Part shown: positions 54,701 to 64,000 of the stretch, piece by piece
Numbering within the stretch: the stretch's first letter is position 1
Layout of the letters: the number at the start of each line of letters is the position of its first letter
Assembly: GCA_028532985.1 (NCBI GenBank)
Contig: JANCIK010000001.1
Location: 4,898,001 to 4,962,000 of the forward strand
Direction of reading: 5' to 3'
Origin: Stropharia rugosoannulata
Lineage: Eukaryota; Basidiomycota; Agaricomycetes; Agaricales; Strophariaceae
DNA: 64,000 nt
The notes under the pieces: generated by a model
Database searches by the model: none
What the model was told of the DNA's origin: nothing
What the model saw: only the letters and a program-made list of their open reading frames with translations
Made by a program: the position numbers and the translations under genes

Positions 54701-54869
54701 TGCTCTCTGTTTATGCATACATGAATCTCACTTTTCTGCCTGTATCCTTCCACTGTATGTTCAATTTCGCTTAATGGCCGAAGCGGCTGGTGCTCACTCC
54801 TCCTGTTGTACTCGTTATTGTGCTCTGTGGGTGTGGCAAAACATTCTAGACCTCGTATGTGAGTAGTCA

Positions 54870-56500
54870 TTCAAACACATGTTGAAGTATTATACCTTTG
54901 CCGGTACAGGGATACGGATGGCGCTGCTCATTGACATAGCGGCTGTATAGTGAGATTGAAGGTGTATATTGATCATCATACCTATATTAATGTATTGATG
55001 ATGACGATATACGCATAAAAGCAACTGGTGACTCACCCAAGACTCAGATATTGTCCTCCGGTCATTGATTGATTTTGATCATTCAATGTCAATCCAGGTC
55101 GAGGCTCAGTAATCCATTGTACTCCTGGCGGCGTGTAATCCCTACGGGGAGGCTCATTGAAAAGACGGCTGCATACTGAGATTGAAGGCGGACTTTCATT
55201 GTCATCTCTGTAAGTACATAATGATGAATGCGCATAGATATTGACGTGAATATGGTTGGGGACTCACCCATAGCTCGGATACCGTCCATCGGTCATCGAT
55301 TGATTCTGACTGGTACATGTTGATCCGCGTTGACGCGTAGCATTCCATTGCACTCCTGGCGACGGTTGATTGTTCGCAAAGGCAGTGTGAACCTCTATGA
55401 GCTACTCAAGACAATGGGGCGCGCCCTTCTGCATTAGCGAGGTAAATGGTAAGCTCAAATAAAATACGGGATTAGACATACGTCCGAGTGAGTGTTGGCC
55501 ATAATATGCCCGTTATTCAAATGAACGTTGTCGATTCGACATTCGATTGCCTTGTGTGTTCATGATTTTATGGAATTGAAGGAGATGATGATATGCCGCT
55601 GCTGCTGGACTTGATGTAAGGCCACAGAAGATAAGGCAATATTGAGACAATGCTGAAAACTTTACTACTTCCAAAGAAAAGCTTCAAGCTTGCGCCGTTG
55701 CTGCGCTGTTTGATCGCTTTATCGGATATTAATAGACTGTCTACAAAGACCAAAGCCAACGAATATGACATCCAATCTCCCCTACGCCCGTGACCGAAGC
55801 TTTACCTTGCCTTACCTCTGTTCCATTATATGATACTGATCATATCAAGATGATTGAACATACCTTGTATACCAGTGGAAGGATGAGTTCAGATACAATT
55901 TAATCAATGATTATAAACCTTCCTGCCTCTATCAAGATGATTTCAAATGTACATGTACACCAGGCCTACATGTATGTAAAATAAACCCCAATCGAACTAT
56001 CTATTGCTGAACTAGATCTGATTGAAGCCTAATTATGGTACATTTTCAGTCTATAAACATTTTCATGGTAGTAAGCGAAGTAAAACCCAGCGCAGTGCAC
56101 CCCCAGCAAGGACTAGAGGGCGGTGGGGGCAGGTCCGTCGGCCTGAGACTCGTTATGTCGGCAAAGACGGATTTTGGCTCGAGGAAGCCCTGTTCAGGCA
56201 CGCAGCACAGCTTGATCTCAACCTATGTCGTCGCCGTGTCACTTTGAATTCCATACAATATAAAGTCATATATAATGGGCATTGCTTACCTGTATGAAGA
56301 TATTTTCGAAGGAGTAGTGTCTTTGGATATTTGGGTGGATTCTCCCTGCATTTTCGGTGTGGCATGTCACGGAGGTAGGGATGAGTAACTTGTCAGGATC
56401 AGCCTTAACAAATGTCTGCTGAGCTCTGCGCAGTAACCTCACTCCTGCAATGTCCTATGCATAATATAGGATGTAGGATGTCGTAGGACTGAGGGGCGGT
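54870..56500 (-). other. Region with two exon-like repeats on the minus strand
   Basis: Two segments end in the same way before a GTGAGT donor: one with QNQSMTGGQYLSLG (exon end 55037) and one with QNQSMTDGRYPSYG (exon end 55268). Both contain PGVQW about 15-20 residues earlier. A third is at 60145. They look like duplicated exons of one gene whose remaining exons I could not assemble. The minus-strand frame at 55568-55771 could be an upstream exon. Confidence 0.35.
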
Positions 56501-57600
56501 GGACAGGGGGGTAAGGAAGGTGGCCGCAAGAGGACATAAGGAATTGTGGATACCTAGAGAGGGAGACCTAGGATTGGATCTTGATGCGAAATTGCGCTAT
56601 GGGCCTTTCAAGACCACCCTCACTCTGTGCCCGCCATCCACTCGTCCCCGCGCATATCCCTCGCCACTACACACGGTGCGCCTGCCAGCGCAAGCGCGAT
56701 GGTCATTATCCCTGTGCGGGTCATTCCACTCGCAGCCAGTCTTGACCCTCCCGCGTTGCACACTTCAACGTATCACGAAGCATTCTTGTTCTGCCCACGC
56801 TTTGCCCTCTTTCATGGACCTTCCCCTTCCCCTCTTCCTCGTCACGCGTACACGCACGCGCTACGCTACCTAGTCTTCTCCTCAATCCACCACATGTGCG
56901 CGTGCGAATCGTGATCATACCGTAATTGCTTCTGCCAGCAGCCTCAGCCTTGCAGCCCCCGCCACCTGGTTCCGTTCGCGCTCACGTGGACAACTGTTTC
57001 CTCGTTCCGCACTTGCCGCTCAGTTCCCGTATTGCCCCTCCCCACTTGGTGCCTCTCCTCCACATGCCAATCAGCCCACGATTTGCCCACCAGCTCGATG
57101 GACATGACCCCCGTGCAGGCCGTCTGTCCTCGTCCGCCTGTCTGCCCGTCCGTCTGTCCTTCCATCCCTCGTCCTTCAGCTCAGTCTGTTGTGCTGCCCC
57201 GCACGCGCACGCGCTACGTACCTGATCCGCGCCGCCCAGGTCGGTACTTCAAGCTTCAAGCGCCACGCAGTCCGCGGTGGCGGCACGGGTACGCAGTGCG
57301 CATCTGCACGACACACTTCGCAACGGTCCGATCCCATTGGTCACGTCGTGCTCAGATGTATCTCGTTCCCGTTCCCGCGCATCTTCCCCTCCTCCACTAC
57401 ACGCCCCCTCATGGCATCGTGGTATCCCATCTCCGCGCCCCAGCACCTGCGCCCGCACAACGACCCCAGCCACTACCACTGCAGCGTCAAGACTCTGCTC
57501 GGGTTTAGAGCGCACTGCGCCCTCTTGTTCTGCTCTCGCCGCATTCACTGTTGCCCTCACGGTCGACCATCCAAGCTGCAGGTCGCAAGGGCATATGTAG
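56501..57600 (-). repeat. GC-rich dispersed repeat, inverted copy
   Basis: The plus strand carries ATGGACATGACCCCCGTGCA, GCACGCGCACGCGCTACGTA and CACGCAGTCCGCGG. These match the complement of the 22430-23660 and 37430-38670 copies and the 17051-17480 flank in places. Long plus-strand frames are not supported as genes. Confidence 0.45.
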
Positions 57601-59039
57601 AGTATTATATATCCGGTGCGTGCGGGTGCGGAGTGTTAGGGTTGCAGTTGTGGCGCGTGCGCGCGATGCTAGGGGGTGCGGGGGAACTGGGCGCTTGGAC
57701 GGTGGGCAGGAACCCCAAAAAGATTCGGAGGAGGGGACAGATGCGCGGCTTGCGCAGCGGAACGGCCTACGACGAGTTTACTAGGCCGGCGTAGAGCTGT
57801 GAACATGGGGTCACGGAGTGACGGTGTGTGGATGACAGAGAGAAGCGGGAGGGGGTGATGGTGGTGACGGATGTAGGCCGGAGGCCAGAGGGGGCCTGGG
57901 GACATGGCACGGGCCGACCTGCCGCTCGGAGGTGGGCAAAACCGTGTCGGGGGACATCCGGGTTAAGGACGGAGGGGGTGTAGGGCAGCTGGCGGGACTC
58001 GGAGATGGGTTTGAATTGTGCAGGGGCCCAGGGCCTCGCCTGCGCCAAGGGAGGACAAAGGATATAAGAAAGGCGAGATGAGGTACCTGTATTGTTTCCT
58101 CCCCGTCCCCCAAGCCCGGACATGCCTATGATCCCGCATGCATAGTATTGATCGGGGACCACTTCTTGTCGTTTCTTATACGTCTACGCGGGGCTGGATG
58201 CGAGAGACACGAAACGAGACAAATATCGACTGGAGACATCACAGGTGAGTGGGTGAACTCGGAAAGATGGGCTAGGGTGGCGGCGGGGGTCGACCGCCAA
58301 TTGGGCAGGTGATGAGATTGCGGCGTGCGACGACGTGGACGACGAGAGAGGCAAAGGATAATACCATCCTGGACGCCTGCGACGTGGACGAGAGATGAAA
58401 ATTATACGAGGGGACTGGGGGATCCGTTTGGATATAATTGAATGTATGTACAGCGTGGCAGCCCGCAATGGTGATGTGCAAGGCAATATTCAGTCGGGTG
58501 AGTGAGTAGTGCACTGTAAAATATTGATCAACCGAACCGTATCAGTGAAGCCTATAAGCACTGATTAGGCTTCCCGCAGGCAAAGGAACATATACTGGGA
58601 CAGGACGTGATACCCAAGACAATGCAGTGTAGAGGAAGGAGATTATCATTTCCTGTAGAGGGACGGGAGGAATCCGTGGGATTTGCATGGGATACAGGTC
58701 AGTGGAATGTATCGCGCTGCCGATTGTGGAGGTGCAGAATTTCGAGCTGTCCGAAAGCAAATCAGGTCACGTAACTGTGAACGACGCAACTGCAGCTTCG
58801 CGCTCCAACTGTGCTTTCTTTTCAATCCAGTATCATACAATATAGCATGCCTCTAGGTTCTATTGCTACTTGCAATTTCTAATGATGACAACCTTTCTAT
58901 ATAAGCACTCTGACTAACTCATTCTGGTGCATAGTGGTTCCTGGGTACATGGTGTGGAATATATTCCTGCTGAATATAATACAAAATATACTGTGACTAA
59001 TGTTGTCAACATGGACTTCAAACATACGAGATTACAACT
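57601..59039. other. Intergenic, no gene supported
   Basis: GC-rich up to about 58500, then AT-richer. Frames overlap on both strands and have no domain. Confidence 0.35.
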
Positions 59040-59740
59040 GCGAAGCTATGTAGCCTAAAATAAACCACTTCGGGCCGAGAGCGGAAACGGACCCGTGATT
59101 GATAAAGATAATCAGACGATGAGATAAACAATTGGGCACCAGATTTACCTTCGTCTCCATCCCCCATATCTTTCGGTGTCCAATGCTAGAGATATCCACT
59201 AATCTCCTTGTGGATTGACCTTCATCGCAGCTTAGAAGTATAAGGTAAGTAATATACAGAGTAATGTCTCGAGAGAAGGAAACTCACGTATATTTCTCGT
59301 GTATTTATACCCGCGCGTCTTGTACGGCCGCTTCGGAGTGTGCGCCCTCTGGAACTCGAATACTCTCTCTCCTTCTGGATTGGCCTCTTAAGGTGGACCC
59401 GAAACCGAGTCAGTCAAGGAAGCTCAGGGGTGCGATTAATGTGAGCTCACTTTGTTTTTTTGGCTGTCCGTGGTCCGGCTCCACTACATCCTCCCCTGCA
59501 TCCCTTGATCTTTTGGATTCCTGGGGCGGTATATAGGTTTCAACCCTACTATAGCAGTTTAGGCCCAAGTTAACTGAGGAGATGTGGGTGATTGATAATT
59601 GAACATGCCTTTGACGTTGTATGGACTCCTGGGAATGTTTCCCTGAGTCATCCGTGGTCACCATCCGTACTGATGATGGACCACTATCATTGAATGTGTT
59701 TGTTTCAATTGTTTCACCCCCTTCCTTGACTGGCTGCCGG
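59040..59740 (-). other. Gene-like repeat family (YTPKRPYKTRRY), well-preserved minus-strand copy
   Basis: The first exon-like part encodes ESKRSRDAGEDVVEPDHGQ and ends before AAGTGAGCTCACATT. The second encodes RVFEFQRAHTPKRPYKTRGY, open in frame, followed by GTGAGT. It is closest to the 35600-36180 copy over the introns (GAGCTTCCTTGACTGACTCGG is shared). Like the 53930-54700 copy, it lies downstream of the NQSM-type exon-like repeats on the same strand, so the two may belong to one larger gene or element. Confidence 0.45.
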
Positions 59741-60140
59741 TGAGCTAAATCTGATTTTAGTGGTATAAGCTGCTGCTATCTGTGTATATACATGTGATGC
59801 TCACTTGTCTGTTCATATCTCTCCACCGACTTTTCGAGTTCTCTTGCAAACTCGATTGACGGACTTGCAACCTGAATTTTCATCTGGTGGATTCCAATTA
59901 AGTTATAGTGATTATTTGGAACGGAGAGCTTTGCACGGTAGTCTAGAGCGTGGGCATGAGTATTCATTCAAACAGAACAACAGAACCACTGCGACCTTTG
60001 CGCAAACAGGGATATCGGTCTAGACGCTCATTGAGACCCCAGCCGGACAGCGAGGATGAAGAAGGAAGGGCCTCTTGGAACCTTTATCAACGTATTTACA
60101 TTAAAGGCGCCCCCTTATGCACATAAAAACGACTAGTGGC

Positions 60141-60575
60141 TCACCCAAGACTTGGATATGGACCCCCGCTCATTGATAGATTTTCACTGGGAAACGTTGA
60201 TCCATGTTGAAGCGTACCAGCCCCTCCGAGCTCTGGCGACCATTGACTTTCGGCGACACCAGCGTGACGTAGCGGTGCGTCTACCAGTGTGGACGGCGTT
60301 ATATGCAATTTCAGGTTATTGCCTAGGGCCGTTGTCACCCTCTCGGCGCTCGGTCTGATGTTGTTTGCCACGGGCCATAACGAGTATTCGTCTTTGACGC
60401 GCTGATATTGAAGTGTACGAGCCCCTTCCAGTGGTTGAGACCATTGACTTTCGGCGACACCAGCGTGAGGCAGCGGCGCGTCTACTGGTGGGAACGGTGA
60501 TGTATGCATGCTTAGGTTTGTGCCTAGAATCGCTGCTGGTACCTCGCGAACGACGCTCTGGGGGTTCTGTCTCAT
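60141..60575 (-). other. Exon-like open frame with internal repeat
   Basis: The minus-strand frame contains two copies of VDAPL(P/R)HAGVAESQWS about 68 residues apart, encoded by the tandem DNA repeat listed next. It ends with SENLSMSGGPYPSLG before a GTGAGCC donor, the same end as at 55037 and 55268. No complete gene could be assembled. Confidence 0.4.
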
Positions 60576-60610
60576 GTTATTTGGTATGGTCCACCACGAA
60601 TAATCGTCTT
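60198..60610. repeat. Tandem duplication, about 210 bp unit
   Basis: Positions about 60198-60405 and 60408-60610 align in the same orientation. Both contain ACCATTGACTTTCGGCGACA and CCAGCGTGA, then GCGCGTCTAC or GTGCGTCTAC. The unit is near a multiple of three, so the frame continues through both. Confidence 0.65.
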
Positions 60611-61619
60611 TTGCATGCGGATTGAGTCATAAAGAACGAATTGAGGGTATATCACATACCTTGCATCCTCACGGTCCGGGATGAATCCTTTCTGAGGACA
60701 TTACCATCTGTGTTATCAATCCAGTGTGTCTGGACGTACCCTGTGGTACCTGTAAGGATCAGTCAAAAGGAATAAAGGCTTTAATAGCATTCACCACCAA
60801 ATGCCTCTACGCTGGGGACTGTGTCTCTGCCTGATAGAAGGTCGGTGGTCGGAGTCGCCCGTCCGTAACTTGAAGATGGGTTCAAACATTGGTTATACGA
60901 CATTATTCACGGCAGGTAAGGATGGGTGGGGATATAGAGATGAGAAGTACTCGACAGAGTATAAAGCTTAAGCCCAATGTTGAAATTTTTGAAAAGCCTA
61001 CATACTACTTCCGAACAAATGCTCACAATAGCGCTGTTGCTGCGCTACGCTGAACGTTTGCGCTTCACTCGCGTGGCACGCGATCATTTATAGATTTTAA
61101 AGTGAAAAGGCATATAGCTGGTGTTAAACTTGTTCTAGTTCTGCTGTGAGTGATTTCAGAAACATTTCTTAAGATTGAGGGACTCATCGAGCTATGTTGC
61201 CTCTTGGTGATTGCCCCAAAGCGGTGTTGGATATTACACTGGACTATTAATAGAACACTTGCATTAGTCGACCGCATTAACGTGCATATGCATAATAAAT
61301 ATGGATGTCTATTCTAACTCTTGACCAACCTTCAAATTGTTAAAACCTCGCGTCTCGCGCAATTGCTTGCTTCTACTACAAAATGTTATCCATCAAATTG
61401 CCATCAAACGCAGATTTCGTGCACGGGGGGACTGCTCCTCTAATGCCCTGCGACTCCCTCCCAGTATACTTCGGACACAGTCTTGATGGATGTATTGCTA
61501 AATATTCGAGAGCCAAATTTCCCTATTCATAGTACTTATGGCGCTGTAAGTACAGTGCTTTAATGCTTAATATACTTGTAATCAGATCCCACGGCCTGCC
61601 TGCGGCAAAGATCACCGGC

Positions 61620-61800
61620 GCCTTTTGGACGCGTGATGTGTCTATTCTTGAGTCTTGACTTCAATCCACGAAGACTAAGCACTACGTTTCGGGTCCCCAA
61701 GTCAAGGCGTGGATAAGCCACTAAGCAAGACTCGGTCGCAGTGAAGGAGCCTGCGTGTCTCTCAGCCGTATTCAACACACTACTTTCTGACGACGCCCAT
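61620..61800 (-). repeat. Dispersed repeat, inverted copy of 571-765
   Basis: On the minus strand it starts near GTTGAATACGGCTGAGAGAC and contains CAAGAATAGACACATCACGC. See 571-765. Confidence 0.5.
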
Positions 61801-62469
61801 TTGTTTCTACTCAAGAACATTCCCCACGAGGCCCATGGTCACCCCATACCTCCCCATCCTTCGCTTATTGCTTCCAACACATTTGTTCTCCAGCGTCCCC
61901 ACACCACTTTGTCCTGAGCAATGCTATGCGTCACCAATTCGACTCACTGGCTCCTGGCTTCTGGTCGACTCCCAGCTGCCATCGTTCCCTCACGGTTCGG
62001 ACGCGCATTCATCGCACCACTTTTACCTAGGATCGATTTGCTCACGGCCTTTGCGTCCTCCACAGATCTCCCCTCAAACCCGTGTACCCTTCGAGATACG
62101 CAGGCTGTTTCCAGTTAGCTCTAAAAAGGGCTTAGAAAAAAGTAGGATGGGAAAAAATTCGGCACCTTCAGGCGGCAAACAGGTTTTTTTGAGATTATGC
62201 CAAATACCCTGTGGCCGTGGGACTACGCACCATACTCCTTGATTCGGGAGAGGGGCCAGCATGTTCCACATAAGACTTGCTGAGATCGGGGCCTGGTGGT
62301 GCTCGGGGGTAGGTGCTTGGGTGGAATGACACCATTACGGAGCGGGTAAGTCTCAGTTGGCGGATAGGGTGCACGATGCGTAGCACGTAGCCATCTAATA
62401 GACAACCCGGGCGGAATCGGGCATAGAGTAGCAGTGCTTCCTACGCACATTCCTCCCCTACACACACGC
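61801..62469. other. Intergenic, no gene supported
   Basis: A plus-strand frame at 61835-62242 has no domain and no partner exons. Confidence 0.35.
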
Positions 62470-62893
62470 CGTTCCTCTTCAGCCCTGCCCCGCGCGCCCG
62501 CGAGCGCGATGGTCCAGACGCTGATCATCCGTCCGCTGCTCTCCCATCCGTCCGTCATCTCAGTCCGCTATATTACCCTGCTCCGCACGCCCACGCCTAC
62601 GCGTGATCCGCGGCGCACATAGCAGTCCAAGTGCCACGCAGTCCGCGGCGACACTACGTTGCACGATCCACCTCGCAGCCCACCTTGCAATGCTCTAATC
62701 GGGATCACATCGCGTGCCGTAGTACCCTCACTCCCCAGGAGGAATGGAGGGATGGAACGGCGCGCGACGGCTCTTGTAATGTGCATGCGCTGATCTGATA
62801 CGGGTTGGTTTGGTCGCGGTCATTCAAGGGGCCTTGAATTTTGGAACAGGACCGTGAATAAGACCTCCACCAGTAATAAGGAGGAGGGACACA
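62470..62893 (-). repeat. Flank of membrane gene copy 3, homologous to 17051-17480
   Basis: This is the unoccupied counterpart of the right flank of the 11.67 kb insertion. On the minus strand it follows the membrane gene flank (63034-62888) with no intervening DNA. Confidence 0.75.
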
Positions 62894-63034
62894 ATGATCA
62901 GCTCGCATGTAACCCGCAAAAAGGCGGTTGCACGTCTCACTTAACCCGCACAAGCCGCACATAACCCACATTTCTCCCTGGCCCCTGAAACAGTGAATGT
63001 ATTATAGATAAGAAAGAATTATATACACATCCAT

Positions 63035-64000
63035 CTATATATGAGGGAAAATGGAAAGCCAGTCAATTGTAAGTAATGCTCCAGAAGGTATGTTCCGAAG
63101 CGCAACGAGAGCAACAACAAAGAGCGCAATGCGAGATGCAAAATAAGACAGAGCTAAAAGAATTAAAATCAAAGAGAAGGAATTTGAATCCCCTATCACA
63201 TCAGAGAGCTCTATGACTGGGATAATTGTAGGGGGGACGGCTGCAGTGACGATTACACAGGTTCGCCATAGCACCGTGTACCTGTGCGATGGGAAATGGA
63301 GGGACCAGGATGGAGCTAGATGAACGGTGGCGAACATAACAGCAATGAATACCATAGAGAGGGTAAGGAAACGCTGGTACATCTGATCAATATTGGCTGA
63401 AGAGAACATCGAGACGCGGAGTATTGGTTCATCCCCCGGATATTCAGCTGCAATAATTCGAACAACTGGTGCAAGGAGTTCGCTAGCCATTGTAATCGGG
63501 ATCACAAACAAAACAAAACGAGTCACGTCCACGAGAAGTGCACCAATCTCTTTCATAGAGGTGGGTAACTCGAATTTCAATTTGCTTCTGAGGTCTTCAA
63601 AATAATGTAGAAACACATTCAACTTGTATAAACGCGTAAGTTGTTCCGGTTTCCATACATTGTTGCCTATCCTTTCAAGATAAACTGGAACATTGACATT
63701 TTGCGGCTTGTCCCACCATAACGTGTAGGTCAGTCCATTGAGAACTACAAAACCCAGGGTGACGACCTCTAGCTCAGTGACTACAAGCCCAGTAGACCAA
63801 CGGGCAATGCATTGCGTGAAGAACCATGTGGTCTGAAGGATGACGAAGCCTTTGGAGATGGCGTCGCCCTTGCTGCGGTCCTGGATATCCTCTTGCGTGG
63901 TCGTTATTGCTTTTCCGCCCTGGATGCGCCATACAATTTCATCTGTATCTGAGAGTGTCTGGAGAGGCTGACCATCCTTAGAGAGCATGAAGCCGCCCAT
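63035..64000 (-). CDS. Multi-pass membrane protein, copy 3 (5' part outside the window)
   Basis: 321 codons of exon 2 are present, open from the window edge to the stop, starting within the GGFMLS block. It is closest to copy 1, sharing the segment around YRTKFELPTSMKEIGALL in position and the ending IDWLSIFPHI. No TE interrupts the visible part, so this may be the functional copy. The first exon, signal peptide and intron must lie to the right of the window. Confidence 0.8.
   Translation of the reverse strand: MGGFMLSKDGQPLQTLSDTDEIVWRIQGGKAITTTQEDIQDRSKGDAISKGFVILQTTWFFTQCIARWSTGLVVTELEVVTLGFVVLNGLTYTLWWDKPQNVNVPVYLERIGNNVWKPEQLTRLYKLNVFLHYFEDLRSKLKFELPTSMKEIGALLVDVTRFVLFVIPITMASELLAPVVRIIAAEYPGDEPILRVSMFSSANIDQMYQRFLTLSMVFIAVMFATVHLAPSWSLHFPSHRYTVLWRTCVIVTAAVPPTIIPVIELSDVIGDSNSFSLILILLALSYFASRIALFVVALVALRNIPSGALLTIDWLSIFPHI

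Noticed and set aside
57032..58162. Frames of 131-201 codons on both strands
   Set aside because: Compositional frames in GC-rich repeat DNA without any recognisable domain.

Overview
The window looks like a TE-rich, gene-poor stretch of a filamentous basidiomycete genome, most likely an agaricomycete (mushroom-forming fungus). The evidence is genes split by short GT-AG introns (about 47-70 bp), a fungal multi-pass membrane family, Ndc10/GCR1_C and C2HC zinc-finger proteins typical of these fungi, and chromovirus-like Gypsy and Copia LTR elements. The assignment is from protein families only. I recognised no tRNA, rRNA or CRISPR array.

Layout. Three copies of one membrane-protein gene lie at 2369-5234 (+), 25489-33942 (+) and 63035-64000 (-, cut by the window edge). 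Copy 1 is split by a 1.26 kb TIR transposon (2483-3739). Copy 2 is split by a 6.8 kb Gypsy element (26271-33079, 212-bp LTRs, 5-bp target duplication). The 3' flank of copy 1 matches the 3' flank of copy 3, except that copy 1 carries about 11.67 kb of extra DNA (about 5384-17050).

That 11.67 kb block is the most interesting object here. It holds five intron-containing genes in the order XPG1(+), UNK1(-), YR(+), XPG2(+), UNK2(-). YR is a Crypton-type tyrosine recombinase with Ndc10-like and GCR1_C domains. XPG2 is a GEN1/XPG-like nuclease with its metal ligands intact and three SUMO-interaction-like motifs. XPG1 is a paralogue lacking the catalytic N-terminal half. UNK1 and UNK2 are paralogues of unknown function. 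Similar GGTTACC/GTCACGTGA-rich sequence recurs at the left end, in the middle and at the right end, each near an ATACAT core. I read the block as two related elements in tandem: a defective one (5426-9106) and a recombinase-bearing one (9101-16929). I know of no described element with this gene set.

Elsewhere there are four short elements with TIRs beginning TATGG and 6-7 bp target duplications (17860-18663, 21302-22045, 34198-34939, 42080-42884). A further TIR element (43172-49260) contains a complete Copia element (43633-48532) with identical 243-bp LTRs. The Gypsy element shows signs of Tf1-like self-priming: 12-nt complementarity between its primer site and a site in the LTR, a TATA-like box 28 nt upstream of that site, and a leader of about 1 kb without any ATG. 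The Copia element has a primer site matching the initiator-Met tRNA anticodon arm.

Other supported genes are a small C2HC zinc-finger-like protein (39513-39954) and a signal-peptide-bearing secreted protein (51863-52588). The rest is mainly dispersed repeats: a GC-rich non-coding family, an intron-containing gene-like family in four copies, and degenerate CACTGAC-rich satellite-like DNA.
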